Positions 1-11,062 of a stretch of 64,000 nucleotides of DNA are shown here, piece after piece (position 1 is the first letter of the stretch; every line of letters starts with the position of its first letter). A program made the position numbers and the translations under genes. The stretch lies in assembly GCF_045207655.1 (NCBI RefSeq), contig NZ_CP108784.1, positions 1,612,001 through 1,676,000 of the forward strand, given 5' to 3'. The DNA is from Embleya sp045207655. GTDB lineage: Bacteria > Actinomycetota > Actinomycetes > Streptomycetales > Streptomycetaceae. The notes under the pieces are model-generated. The model had not been told where the DNA came from, did not search any database, and saw only the letters and a program-made list of their open reading frames with translations.

Positions 1-732
1 GCCGGGGTGTTGCTCACCGCGTTCATCGCGATCGAGTCCAAGGCCGCGCAGCCGATCACCCCGCTGCGCCTGCTCGCGCACCGCAACCGGGCCGGCGCGT
101 ACCTGAACATGCTGCTGCTGCCGGCCACCATGTTCGCGATCTTCTTCTTCCTCACCCAGTTCCTGCAGACCGTGATGGGCTACAGCCCGCTCAAGGCCGG
201 CTGCGCGTTCCTGCCGATGGCGCTGTGCCAGTTCGCCTTCGCCCGGGCAACGCCCAAGCTGCTGCCCAAGTTCGGCCCCAAGCCGATCCTGGTCTTCGGC
301 GGCGTCCTGGTCGCGCTGGGCATCCTGTGGCTGACGCAGATCGACGACTCCAGCAGCTACGCCGGCGGCGTGGTCGGACCGATGCTGCTGTTCGGCATCG
401 GCTCGGGACTGAGCTTCATGCCACTGAACATGATCATCCTGTCCGAGGTCCCGCCCAAGGACGCGGGCGCCGCCTCCGGCCTGCTCCAGGCCCTCCAGCA
501 GGTCGGCGCGAGCCTGGGTCTGGCCATCCTGGCCACCATCTCCGGCACCGCGAGCAAGAACGCCGCCAAGCACCCGCCGGCCGGCCTCGATCCCGAACAG
601 ACCGCACACCACGTGCTCACCGAAGGCATCTCCACCGCGGCCATCGGCGCGTCCGTCTTCGCGGTCGGCGCACTCGTCGTGTCGATCTTCGTGATCCGCC
701 CCAAACCCCCCGCCCCCAAGCCCGCCGCCTGA
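1..732 (+). CDS. MFS drug exporter, DHA2/EmrB-QacA type (C-terminal part)
   Basis: The reading frame is open from base 1, so only the last ~243 residues are present. They contain about six hydrophobic segments (for example the stretches starting MLLLPATMFAIFF, PILVFGGVLVALG, GVVGPMLLFGIGSG and GISTAAIGASVFA). The sequence PLNMIILSEVPPKDAGAASGL is typical of the C-terminal half of 14-TM DHA2 proton antiporters that export drugs or secondary metabolites across the inner membrane. The protein ends in a proline/alanine-rich cytoplasmic tail. The LLM monooxygenase follows after 54 bases and may be cotranscribed. The substrate cannot be read from the sequence. Confidence 0.85.
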   Translation, partial: AGVLLTAFIAIESKAAQPITPLRLLAHRNRAGAYLNMLLLPATMFAIFFFLTQFLQTVMGYSPLKAGCAFLPMALCQFAFARATPKLLPKFGPKPILVFGGVLVALGILWLTQIDDSSSYAGGVVGPMLLFGIGSGLSFMPLNMIILSEVPPKDAGAASGLLQALQQVGASLGLAILATISGTASKNAAKHPPAGLDPEQTAHHVLTEGISTAAIGASVFAVGALVVSIFVIRPKPPAPKPAA

Positions 733-786
733 CCGCGTCCCGTGCCGCGTCCGGCGCCGACCGGCCCTTCGGAAGGAACTTCCCGC

Positions 787-1836
787 ATGACGGACACAAG
801 CAGTCGACTTCCCCTGTCGGTGCTGGACTTCGCACCCGTGGCGAGCGGTGCCTCGGCCGCCCAGGCTCTGCGCGACACCGTTCGGATCGCGCAGAGCGTG
901 GACCGACTCGGGTATCTGCGCTACTGGATGGCCGAACACCACAACGCGCCCAACATCGCGAGTTGCTCGCCGCCGTTGATGATCGGTCGGATCGCCGCCG
1001 CCACCTCGCGGTTGCGGGTGGGTTCGGGCGGGGTGATGTTGCCCAACCACGCTCCGCTGGTGGTCGCCGAGCAGTTCGGCACCCTGGAGGCGCTGCACCC
1101 CGACCGGATCGACCTGGGCATCGGCCGGGCCTCGGGCACCGATCCGATCACCGCCCGGGCGCTGCGCCGCAGTTCCGACCCCGGTGACGACTTCCCGCAG
1201 CGCTTCGCCGAACTCCTGGACTACTTCGAGTCGCCCGCACACGGCGGCCCGATCTCCCCGGTCAGCGCGATCCCGGCGGAGGGCAACCGGCCGCCGATCT
1301 GGATGCTCGGCTCGAGCCCCTCCAGCGCCCGGATGGCCGGCATGCTCGGCCTGCCGTTCGCGTTCGCGCACCACTTCAGCGCGGAGAACACCATTCCGGC
1401 GTTGGCCACCTACCGGGAGAACTTCCGTCCGTCGGCCGACCTGGACCACCCCTACGCCATCGTCGCGGCCATCGTGATCGTCGCCGAGACGCAGGAGCGG
1501 GCGGAGTGGCTGGCCGGACCGATGGGGCTGTCGTCGCTGCTCCAGCGCACCAGCGGGATCACCGGGCCCTACCCCAGCCCGGAGTATGCCGAGGCCTTCG
1601 AATACAGCCGGGAGGAGCGGGAGTTCGTCCGCCAGCGGATAGCGGCGCACCTGGTCGGCGGACGGCACGACATCGCCGCCAAGATCGACGCGTTCGTCGA
1701 CCGCACCGGCGCCGACGAACTCATGGCGCTGACCCTGGTGCACGGCGTCGACGACCGCATCCGCTCGTTCGAGATCCTCGCCGAGGCGACCGGACTGGTG
1801 CCCTCGGCGCACTCGGCCGACTCGCTGACGCGCTGA
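787..1836 (+). CDS. LLM-class flavin-dependent oxidoreductase (MsnO8-like)
   Basis: A 349-residue luciferase-like monooxygenase. The N-terminus LSVLDFAPVASG, the YWMAEHHN motif, the GSGGVMLPNHAPLVVAEQFG stretch and DLGIGRASGTDP are the usual signature of the bacterial-luciferase-like TIM barrel that uses FMNH2 and O2. ATG at 787 is preceded by GGAAGGA about 8 bases upstream, which fixes the start. It lies just downstream of an MFS exporter, a common pairing. Substrate unknown. Confidence 0.9.
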   Translation: MTDTSSRLPLSVLDFAPVASGASAAQALRDTVRIAQSVDRLGYLRYWMAEHHNAPNIASCSPPLMIGRIAAATSRLRVGSGGVMLPNHAPLVVAEQFGTLEALHPDRIDLGIGRASGTDPITARALRRSSDPGDDFPQRFAELLDYFESPAHGGPISPVSAIPAEGNRPPIWMLGSSPSSARMAGMLGLPFAFAHHFSAENTIPALATYRENFRPSADLDHPYAIVAAIVIVAETQERAEWLAGPMGLSSLLQRTSGITGPYPSPEYAEAFEYSREEREFVRQRIAAHLVGGRHDIAAKIDAFVDRTGADELMALTLVHGVDDRIRSFEILAEATGLVPSAHSADSLTR

Positions 1837-1875
1837 CGCGCCGACGCGCCGACCCGCCGATTCGCCGGTCGCCCC

Positions 1876-1897
1876 ATTCGCCGGCCGGCCGGCGAAT
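1876..1897. terminator. Palindromic hairpin between convergent genes
   Basis: A perfect 22-base palindrome: ATTCGCCGG, a 4-base centre, then CCGGCGAAT. It sits 40 bases after the LLM oxidoreductase stop and before the convergent peptidase gene. A bidirectional terminator is the simplest reading. No U-tract is present, as is usual in this genus. Confidence 0.5.
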
Positions 1898-1984
1898 CGG
1901 CCCGCGAACCCGGTTGCCTCGCCGGCGGCGGGGCAGCGATACCCCAGACCGCTCGACGGCCCGACCCCGGCCGTCGGGCGCACC

Positions 1985-2022
1985 GTGCCCGCCCGCCTCC
2001 ATCCCCGTGAGCGGGCGGGCAC
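1985..2022. terminator. Second GC-rich hairpin between convergent genes
   Basis: GTGCCCGCCCGC (1985-1996) pairs perfectly with GCGGGCGGGCAC (2011-2022) around a 14-base loop. It lies 29 bases beyond the stop of the reverse-strand S9 peptidase and probably terminates that transcript. Confidence 0.55.
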
Positions 2023-2050
2023 CAACCCCGGTCCGGCGCGCGTGCGGGTC

Positions 2051-4048
2051 TCAGGCCGCCGGACCGGGGGCCATGTGCTTGTCGAACCAGGCCAGCAGCC
2101 GGGCGCAGTGGTCGATCACGGCCGGGAAGGCGCGCACCCCGTGGCCCTCCCGGGGATACACCACGAGCGTCGACTCCACGCCCGCCTCCACCAGCGCGCG
2201 ATGGAACTCCCGGGCCTGCCCGGCGGGCGTGCAGCGGTCCAGCGCCCCCGCCGTCACCAGGGTGGGCGTACGCACGCTCGCCGCGAAGCGCAGCGGGCTG
2301 CGCTCGACGTAGCGGCCGGTGAACGAGAGTGGTTCGTCGGCCAGGAAGATCCGGTCGAAGTGCGGGATGTTGGAGGTGTGGTGCTGCGAGATCCAGTCGG
2401 TGACCGGGGCGATCGGCGCCGCCGCCGCGAACCGCGCGTCCTGGGTGATCAGCCACGCCGACATGAACCCGCCGTACGAACCGCCCATCACGCCGAGGCG
2501 ATCCGGATCGGCGATGCCCCGGGCGACCATCGCGTCGATCCCGGACAGGATGTCCCGGGTGTCCGCCCCGCCCATGTCGCCGAAAACCCCCTCGACGAAC
2601 CGCTGTCCGCGTCCGGAACTCCCGCGCGGATTGGGGTGCAGCACCGCGTATCCCCGACTCACCAGCAACGGCGTGCCCTGGAAGGCCAGCGACCAACTGT
2701 TCCGGAAGCACCAGACCGGGCCGCCGTGCAGGTGGGTCACCAGCGGATACGGTCCCGGGCCCGCCGGTCGGCACAGGATCCCCTGGATCTCCAGGCCGTC
2801 GGGGGCGGTCCAGCTCACCGCCTCGGCGATGCCCGCCCGCTCGCTCACGTGGTCCGCGCCCGGATGGCTCAGTGACGCGATCGTGCGCACCGATTGCCGT
2901 TCCACCAGCGCCAGTTCCGGGAATCGGTCGTAGCCGTGCCGCACTCCGGCGTGCCCGTGCGCGGAGAAGGAGAGTTCGGGATAGCGGCCACCGAAGGTCT
3001 CGGTGCCGCGCCAGAGTTCGGTGACCTTGCCACAGGTGCGGTCGTACTCGCCGACCACCGTGTCCAGCCCGGCTATGCCGGCCCACCCGAGCCGGTCCTC
3101 GTCGAGCCAGCCGGTCGAGGTGACGTCCACGCCGTTCGTGTCGATCCGCACCTCGTCCGTCGCCGCCCCGGTGCCATCCACCGCGAGCAGCACCAGGTCC
3201 CCGGCGACCACCTGGCGATCGGAGCACAACGCCTCCACCACGGCCACCGCGCGGCCCGACGGCGACCCGGACGGTACCCCGAACTGCCGCTCACCGGTGC
3301 GCAGTACGGTCTGCCTGCCGTCGGCCCGGGCGATCCACCGCAGGTCGGCGGTGTACCAGGCCTCCTCGCCCGCCTGCGGGCTCGTCACGCAGACCAGCGC
3401 GTCGGGACCCGCCCAGCACGCCTCCCACACGTTCGTCCCGGCCCCGCTCACCTGCCGCACGACCCGGCTTCCGGGCTCGTCGGCGAACTCCGCTATCCAG
3501 GCCGAACGTCCGCCGCCCTCGGGCGAGTTCGCGTCGACCTCGGGCGCCCAGTCGGGCACCTCGCCGGGCCCGGCCGCGGCCGTCCCGGAGCCCTGACCGC
3601 CCGCGAGGTCGGCGCCGTAGGCGGCCACGCCGAGCAGCAGCGCGGAACCGTCCGGCGCCCAGCTCAGGTATTCCACCATGCCGGGCACCCGGGGCCGCCA
3701 CACGCTCGCCCCCGAAGCCGCGTCGAGCACGTCGAGTTGGAAGTCGCCCGGGCGCTCGGCGTCCGAGAGGTGGGCGAGCAGTGTCCCGTCCGGCGAGAAC
3801 CGGGGCATGCGTTGGCTGCCGGCGCCCTCGGTCAGGATGCGAACTCCGGTCGCCTCGGCCAGACATACCCGGGTGACCGCGAGACCCACCAGCTCGGTGA
3901 ACACGGAACCGGTGAAGGCGACCGACGTCCCGTCCGGCCGGATGCTCGGGTCGGCCGCCGCGTGCGCCGCGCCGAACGCGGGCTCGTGCAGCCGCCGGAA
4001 GTGCTGTTCGACGGCGTCGAAGTACTCGGGAGTCAACACAATCTCCAT
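2051..4048 (-). CDS. S9 family prolyl oligopeptidase-like peptidase
   Basis: A 665-residue, two-domain serine peptidase. Residues ~30-400 form a degenerate beta-propeller with TolB/WD-like repeats (RFSPDGTLLAHLSD, SWAPDGSALL). Residues ~410-665 are the alpha/beta hydrolase domain with HGGP (441-444) for the oxyanion hole, nucleophile Ser524 in GGSYGGF, Asp604 in GALDRCTP and His636 in EGHGV. No signal peptide is visible, so it is probably a cytosolic dipeptidyl- or acylaminoacyl-peptidase of family S9C. The region upstream of its start carries a 23-bp tandem repeat. Confidence 0.92.
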   Translation of the reverse strand: MEIVLTPEYFDAVEQHFRRLHEPAFGAAHAAADPSIRPDGTSVAFTGSVFTELVGLAVTRVCLAEATGVRILTEGAGSQRMPRFSPDGTLLAHLSDAERPGDFQLDVLDAASGASVWRPRVPGMVEYLSWAPDGSALLLGVAAYGADLAGGQGSGTAAAGPGEVPDWAPEVDANSPEGGGRSAWIAEFADEPGSRVVRQVSGAGTNVWEACWAGPDALVCVTSPQAGEEAWYTADLRWIARADGRQTVLRTGERQFGVPSGSPSGRAVAVVEALCSDRQVVAGDLVLLAVDGTGAATDEVRIDTNGVDVTSTGWLDEDRLGWAGIAGLDTVVGEYDRTCGKVTELWRGTETFGGRYPELSFSAHGHAGVRHGYDRFPELALVERQSVRTIASLSHPGADHVSERAGIAEAVSWTAPDGLEIQGILCRPAGPGPYPLVTHLHGGPVWCFRNSWSLAFQGTPLLVSRGYAVLHPNPRGSSGRGQRFVEGVFGDMGGADTRDILSGIDAMVARGIADPDRLGVMGGSYGGFMSAWLITQDARFAAAAPIAPVTDWISQHHTSNIPHFDRIFLADEPLSFTGRYVERSPLRFAASVRTPTLVTAGALDRCTPAGQAREFHRALVEAGVESTLVVYPREGHGVRAFPAVIDHCARLLAWFDKHMAPGPAA

Positions 4049-4142
4049 TCGGTGGTTCGGAAGCGCCCGACGGTCGCCCGGCTGCCGTCCGAGGGTGTTC
4101 CGACGGGGAGTCGGCGAACACCCACCGGGCGACCGCCGGAAA

Positions 4143-4271
4143 GCGATGCGGAACGCAATCGGAAGAGCGATGAGGAGTGCGATGCGGAAGCGATGAGGAG
4201 CACGGTGGGAAGGCGATGAGGAATGCGGTGGGAAGGCGCTCAGGAGTGCGGTGCGAAGGCGATACGCAAGG
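4143..4271. repeat. 23-bp tandem repeat array (about 5.5 copies)
   Basis: Consecutive diverged copies begin at 4143 (24 bases), 4167, 4190, 4213, 4236 and 4259 (partial). A typical copy starts GCGATGAGGAGTGCGGTGGG. The period is not a multiple of three and all frames differ between copies, so it is non-coding. It lies in the 259-base gap between the end of the FAD oxidoreductase gene and the start of the S9 peptidase gene, both on the reverse strand, and so covers the likely promoter side of the peptidase. Confidence 0.85.
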
Positions 4272-4307
4272 CACGACGACGTGCCGATTACCGACGGCGC
4301 GAGGGCA

Positions 4308-5606
4308 TCAGCCGAACACCGTCCCGGAGTTGGCCGTGTTGACGCTGCGCCGGCGGGAGAACGCGCCCAGGTCGATCGGCTCGCCGGTGTGTACGCCGAC
4401 GAATCGCACCGGTTTCGTGTCGTGATCGATCCCGCTCTCCACGCCCTCGATCAGGGCTGCCATCAACTGCCCCACCAGCGGCGCGTTCTTGAACTGGTTG
4501 CCGCTGGTGCCCATCGCCACATAGAAGCCGTCCAGGTCGGTGCGGTCGTAGATCGGCGTCCAGTCGTCGGCGACGTCGTACACCCCGGCGATGCCGCGCG
4601 GCCGGTTGGGCACGGTCAGCCCGGTCAGCCGCCGGGCCGCGCGGGTCACCTGTGCCTCGAAGACGTCCGGCGTCGGGTTCGGGTTGGCGGCGTCGGGGTC
4701 GTCGAGCCACTGGAGCGGGTCGCACTCCGGCTCGGTGCCGCCCACGAGCAGTCCGCCGTCGACCTCGCCGCGCAGATACACGCCCAGGTCCAGATCCGCC
4801 ACGGTGACCCCGGCCGCCCCCTCCGGGTTGTAGCCGGCGGGTGCCCGCAGGTATCCGACCTCCTGCCGCATCGGCCGCACACCGATGGTGAAGTCGGCGC
4901 CCACTCCGGCCAGTTCGTTGACCCGGCCGGACCACGGCCCGGCCGCGTTGACCACGGTCGGGCAGGCCACCGCCGTGCCGTCGTCCAAGGTCACGCCGAC
5001 CACCCGGCCGCCGGTCGACCGCACCGCGACGACGGTCCGCCGGAACCGGAACTCGGCGCCGAAGCGCGTCGCCGCCGCGGCCAGGTTCTGCGCGGCCAGT
5101 TGCGGATCGCTGATGTAGCCCGCGTCGGGCGTGAAGACCGCACCGAGCGTGCCGGCCGGCTCCGCCCAGAAGTCCTCGTCGTCCAGGCGCTTGGGCGGCC
5201 CGTACCGCCCGGTGTCCAGACCCGGGATCCTGGCCGCCAGGGTGTCGGCGTCCCACTCCTCGTAGGGAACTCCGACCGCGTCGAACAGCGGCAGGTAGGC
5301 ACCGCGCGGCGCCGCGTCCACGTCGAGCAGGGCCAGGCCGCTGCGTTCGAAGCGGACCGGGTCCTCGACGTCGCAACCCAGGTGCTCGCGCCAGGCGCGC
5401 CAGCAGAACTGCGCCTCCCACGACGCGGCCACCCCGGCGTGCGTGGAGAAGTTGAACCGGATGACGGCGCTGGAGGCGCCGGTGGAGCCCAGGCCGACCC
5501 CGCCGGCCTTGTCCACCACGAGCACCCGCCGTCCGGCTCTGGCCAGTTCGAGCGCGATCGACGCGCCGATCACCCCTGCTCCGACCACCACGACGTCCGT
5601 GTTCAT
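4308..5606 (-). CDS. FAD-dependent oxidoreductase, DAO / sarcosine-oxidase-beta-like
   Basis: A 432-residue DAO-superfamily flavoenzyme. The N-terminus VVVVGAGVIGASIALELAR is the dinucleotide-binding GxGxxG fold for FAD. The C-terminal GIAGVYDVADDWTPIYDRTDLDGFYVAMGTSGNQF is characteristic of glycine/sarcosine/dimethylglycine oxidase-type enzymes. The start at 5606 is chosen because GGGAGGA lies 7-8 bases upstream. An upstream in-frame ATG at 5639 lacks such a site. It is transcribed divergently from a PucR regulator 265 bases away, which probably controls it. It would oxidise an amino acid or N-methylated amine in the cytosol. Exact substrate unknown. Confidence 0.88.
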   Translation of the reverse strand: MNTDVVVVGAGVIGASIALELARAGRRVLVVDKAGGVGLGSTGASSAVIRFNFSTHAGVAASWEAQFCWRAWREHLGCDVEDPVRFERSGLALLDVDAAPRGAYLPLFDAVGVPYEEWDADTLAARIPGLDTGRYGPPKRLDDEDFWAEPAGTLGAVFTPDAGYISDPQLAAQNLAAAATRFGAEFRFRRTVVAVRSTGGRVVGVTLDDGTAVACPTVVNAAGPWSGRVNELAGVGADFTIGVRPMRQEVGYLRAPAGYNPEGAAGVTVADLDLGVYLRGEVDGGLLVGGTEPECDPLQWLDDPDAANPNPTPDVFEAQVTRAARRLTGLTVPNRPRGIAGVYDVADDWTPIYDRTDLDGFYVAMGTSGNQFKNAPLVGQLMAALIEGVESGIDHDTKPVRFVGVHTGEPIDLGAFSRRRSVNTANSGTVFG

Positions 5607-5871
5607 CCGGGTTTCCTCCCTGGCGATGCGGCGGCACACGGACGGGTGCCCGGTGGGTCGTCCCGGTCCGTGTCACCAGTCCAGTCTGACCGGCGGCCCG
5701 CTCCGGGGCAGTCGACCAACGTCGCGGATCCTGGTCGCTCGATGCGACGATCGTCGCGCCCCGGACCCGGTCCGCGCTCCGGGCGGGGCGTGGTCGCGGC
5801 CCGGCCCGTGCTCCAAGCGGGGCGTACTGCGGCCCGGCCGTCGACCACGCGGCGCGCACGGAGGAGGTTCG

Positions 5872-7098
5872 ATGGGTGACGACGATCTGCAATCCCTGGT
5901 CGACGAGCTCTCCGAGCGCCTGCAGCGGTCCGTGGCGATCGACGACGCGGGCATCCGGTTGTTGGCCGCCAGTCGACACTTCGGCGACGAGGACGCGGTC
6001 CGGGTGGCCTCGGTGCTGAACCGGTCGGTGCTGCCCGAGATCGCCGACCGGGTACTGGCCCAGGGAATCGCCGGTTGGACCCGACCGGGCCGGGTGCTGA
6101 TCGATGTCGCGGGCACTCGGCCGCGCTGGTGTGCGCCGATCCGCTGCGACGGGCTGCTGCTGGGCTACCTGTGGTTGATCGACGACGCGCCGCCCGCGAC
6201 CGAGGCGCAGTTCGCCCTGGCCGAGGCGGCGGCCGAACGGGCCGGCGTCGTGCTGTACCGGCGGTTGTTGTTGCGCGAGCGGGTCAAGGCCCGGCACGAG
6301 GCGATCCTGCGCGAGCTGGTCGGGTCCGATCCGGCCGGTCGGCTCCAGGCCGCCGCGGATCTGCGGGCCGAGCAGGTGTTCACCGAGGAGGCCGGCCCGT
6401 TCCGGGTGATCGCGGCGCAGTGCGTCGACGAGCCGGGCGCGACGGACGGCTCGCGCGAGGTCGCGCTGGCGGCGGCGGTCGAGGACGGCCTGCGGGCGCT
6501 CCCGGAGCGGGGCCGGCTGATGGTCGCCCAGCGCTCGCGGGCCTGGATCCTGCTGGTGCCGCCGGCCGCCGCGGCGGCGGAGCTGCCGGACGTGCTCGGT
6601 GCGCGGATCACCACCAGGTTCCGGGGGCTGACCCACGGCGCCGGGCGGGTGGTGGTGGGGGTCGGCGCACCGGTGGATCGCCTCGACCTGGTGCCGGATT
6701 CGTACCGGCAGGCGCTGCTGGCCGTGCGCGCGACGCTGCTGGTGCCCGGTCTGGGCGATATCGCCCGCAGTGGTGCGTTGGGGCCCTACGACCTGCTTCT
6801 GCGGCTGCCCGCGGCGGAGCTGCGCGCGGCGGCTCGGGTGCCGGCCCTGGTCGCGCTGGAGCGGGCGGACGGTCACGGAGTGCTGCTGCCGACGCTGGCC
6901 GCGTTCCTCGACCACGCCGGCGACGTGCGGCGCACCGCCGCGTTGTTGTGCGTGCACCGGGCGACGTTGTACCACCGGCTGCGTCGGATCGAGGCGCTCA
7001 CCGGCTGCCGGCTGGATCACGGCGACGACCGGCTGACCCTGCATCTGGGCCTCAAACTCCGCGCCCTGGCCGGTCCGGACCGACCCGACGCCGAGTGA
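5872..7098 (+). CDS. PucR family transcriptional regulator
   Basis: A 408-residue regulator. The C-terminal PucR helix-turn-helix is clear: LAAFLDHAGDVRRTAALLCVHRATLYHRLRRIEALTG. The N-terminal and middle regions resemble a ligand-sensing/GGDEF-like portion (AVEDGLRALPERGRLMVAQRSRAWILL). Such proteins control amine, purine or proline catabolism, usually for a neighbouring gene, here the divergent FAD oxidoreductase. ATG at 5872 follows GGAGG by 6 bases. The frame is open further upstream, but that part overlaps the divergent gene. Confidence 0.88.
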   Translation: MGDDDLQSLVDELSERLQRSVAIDDAGIRLLAASRHFGDEDAVRVASVLNRSVLPEIADRVLAQGIAGWTRPGRVLIDVAGTRPRWCAPIRCDGLLLGYLWLIDDAPPATEAQFALAEAAAERAGVVLYRRLLLRERVKARHEAILRELVGSDPAGRLQAAADLRAEQVFTEEAGPFRVIAAQCVDEPGATDGSREVALAAAVEDGLRALPERGRLMVAQRSRAWILLVPPAAAAAELPDVLGARITTRFRGLTHGAGRVVVGVGAPVDRLDLVPDSYRQALLAVRATLLVPGLGDIARSGALGPYDLLLRLPAAELRAAARVPALVALERADGHGVLLPTLAAFLDHAGDVRRTAALLCVHRATLYHRLRRIEALTGCRLDHGDDRLTLHLGLKLRALAGPDRPDAE

Positions 7099-7148
7099 CC
7101 CCGTGGTTGCCGGGACGGGCGGGGGGCGGGACGCGAAGGGTTCCACCG

Positions 7149-7160
7149 CAAGATATCTTG
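7149..7160. promoter_or_regulatory. Palindromic operator candidate upstream of icd
   Basis: CAAGATATCTTG is a perfect 12-base palindrome ending 38 bases before the icd start. It overlaps a second imperfect palindrome, CTTGATGTCGAG (7157-7168). Position suggests a regulator-binding site in the icd promoter. The regulator is not identifiable here. Confidence 0.4.
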
Positions 7161-7198
7161 ATGTCGAGCAATGTTGCGGACATGGAGCGGAGCATCCT

Positions 7199-9418
<2,220 letters not shown>

Positions 9419-9483
9419 CCCGTTCGGGGCGGGCCGACCTCCCCGAGGTCGACCCGATCCCCGCGAACCCGGGCCGACACCCT

Positions 9484-9525
9484 CGAACCGCCCCGACCGG
9501 CATTGCGCCCGGCCGGGGCGGTTCG
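9484..9525. terminator. Bidirectional terminator hairpin
   Basis: CGAACCGCCCCGACCGG (9484-9500) pairs with CCGGCCGGGGCGGTTCG (9509-9525) around an 8-base loop, with a single G-T position in 17. It lies between the convergent icd and sulfite-oxidase-family genes. Confidence 0.75.
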
Positions 9526-9559
9526 GCGTTTCCCGCGCCGGGAGTGGCCGGCCCGATGC

Positions 9560-10897
9560 TCAGTCGACGGTCACCGGGTGGCGCACGACCGCGTCGAAGA
9601 AGTAGCCCTGGGTGTTGAACGTCGAACGATCGGGCTGGGCCCGCCCCGAGGTGTCGCTCGCCCGGGCGAGCAGTTCCGTCGGGCCGGGGGTGGTGGGATG
9701 CCAGTCCACGCTCCAGCGCACCCAGCCGTCCCGACGCGGCTGGTCCCGCAGCCGCGCGCGGCGCCAGGTCGCGCCGCCGTCCGTGCTGACGTCCACCCGG
9801 CGTACGCCGCCCGCGCCGGACCAGGAGCGGCCGTCCAGGCGGTGCGTGACGCGTGGCGCGAAGTGGGCACCGGTGGGCAGTTCGAAGGCGCTCTTGAGGG
9901 TCTGTCGGGTCAGCGGCGCGCTGCCGCCCTCGGGGTGGGCGGGGCCGAACAGCCGGTAGAAGTCGGTGTTCCACGGCGAGTAGAGCGGCTGCGCGGAGAC
10001 CTCGATGTCGCCGACCCACTTGATCGAGGAGATGCCCACCCACGACGGCACGACCACCCGCACCGGCGCGCCGTGATCGGCGGTCAGCGGCTCACCGTTC
10101 ATCTCGTACGCGAGCAGCACGTCGTCGAGCGCCTTGGCCAACGGCAACGGCCGGCGGACCCGGCCCAGGTTGACGCCGCCGGTGACGTATTCCTCGTCCA
10201 GTCCCCGCGGCAACACGTCCACCGCCTCGCGGCGCAGACCCGCGCGGCGCAGTACGTCCGACAGCCGCGCGCCGCGCCACCGGGCCATGCCGATCGCGCC
10301 GAGCGTCCAGGCGGTACCGGCCACCGACTCGCCCTGTTGCGAGGTATAGAAGCTGCGGCCGTTGCCGGCGCACTCGATGGTGGCCGAATGGGTGTGTGCC
10401 GGCAGTCGGCGCAGGTCGGCCAGATCGAGTTCGATCGCGTGGGCCTGGTCCGCGGATCCGCGCAACCCGCTCCCCCACAACCGCAACCGCCAGTCCCGCG
10501 CGGACAGTTGCGGGGTCGAGGTGTGGTTGCGCACGAAGAACCGGTCGACGGGGGTGTGATAGCCGCTCCCGCGCAACGCGTGGAAGTTGGTCTCCGCGTT
10601 GGTGCCCCGGATGGTGAACAGCTCGGGCGGCAGCGGCTTGACGATCCCCGGGGCCGCGACGGCACTTCGGGCGGCGGGCGGCGCGGCCGGCGCGGGCGTG
10701 CGGCTCGTGTCGGTAGGGGCGGTGGAAGCGGTCGGGTCGGCCGCGTACGCGGTGCCCGCGGGCAGCACGGTGAGGACGCCCGCCGCGCCGAGCAGCTTGA
10801 GCAGGTCGCGTCTGGGCACCCCGTCGGCGCGGGCGGAGCCGCCGATCCACTGCCGCAACCGGTGTCGGTCGTAAGAGACTTCGCTGATCGGTGTCAT
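9560..10897 (-). CDS. Tat-exported sulfite oxidase family molybdopterin oxidoreductase
   Basis: A 445-residue protein. Residues 29-50 (RRDLLKLLGAAGVLTVLPAGTA) form a twin-arginine signal, so the folded Mo-cofactor enzyme is exported. Residues ~90-300 form the oxidoreductase Mo-binding domain with the Mo-ligating Cys176 in TIECAGNGRSFY. Residues ~320-440 form the Mo-co dimerisation domain (RVDVSTDGGATWRRARL). It probably oxidises sulfite or a related sulfur compound outside the membrane. A short leaderless ORF ending in two Cys codons lies 84 bases upstream and suggests cysteine-responsive control. AGAGGAAG precedes the ATG. Confidence 0.92.
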   Translation of the reverse strand: MTPISEVSYDRHRLRQWIGGSARADGVPRRDLLKLLGAAGVLTVLPAGTAYAADPTASTAPTDTSRTPAPAAPPAARSAVAAPGIVKPLPPELFTIRGTNAETNFHALRGSGYHTPVDRFFVRNHTSTPQLSARDWRLRLWGSGLRGSADQAHAIELDLADLRRLPAHTHSATIECAGNGRSFYTSQQGESVAGTAWTLGAIGMARWRGARLSDVLRRAGLRREAVDVLPRGLDEEYVTGGVNLGRVRRPLPLAKALDDVLLAYEMNGEPLTADHGAPVRVVVPSWVGISSIKWVGDIEVSAQPLYSPWNTDFYRLFGPAHPEGGSAPLTRQTLKSAFELPTGAHFAPRVTHRLDGRSWSGAGGVRRVDVSTDGGATWRRARLRDQPRRDGWVRWSVDWHPTTPGPTELLARASDTSGRAQPDRSTFNTQGYFFDAVVRHPVTVD

Positions 10898-10981
10898 CGT
10901 GGCTTCCTCTGCTGAGGGGACGTCGGGAGGGGCGCGGGCATACGGGCGCGGCGGTGCGTCGATTGCGCGGAGAAGGTCGGA

Positions 10982-11056
10982 TCAACAACAGCGACGGCGC
11001 GGCACGGCGACGCGCGAAGGCGCGTTCTCGCCGGTGCGGCGGTGGCTGAGGATCAC
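10982..11056 (-). CDS. Leaderless 24-codon ORF ending Cys-Cys (possible attenuation leader peptide)
   Basis: GTG at 11056 opens a 24-residue peptide that starts VILSHRRTG and ends PRRRCC-stop. There is no ribosome-binding site. A -10-like TAGCAT ends 6 bases before the GTG, placing the transcription start at or next to the first base of the codon, as in leaderless actinobacterial mRNAs. The ORF ends 84 bases before the sulfite-oxidase-family gene on the same strand. Polycysteine leaderless ORFs are known cysteine-responsive attenuators in mycobacteria. The same role here is inference from position and the Cys-Cys end. Confidence 0.55.
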   Translation of the reverse strand: MILSHRRTGENAPSRVAVPRRRCC

Positions 11057-11062
11057 AGCGCG

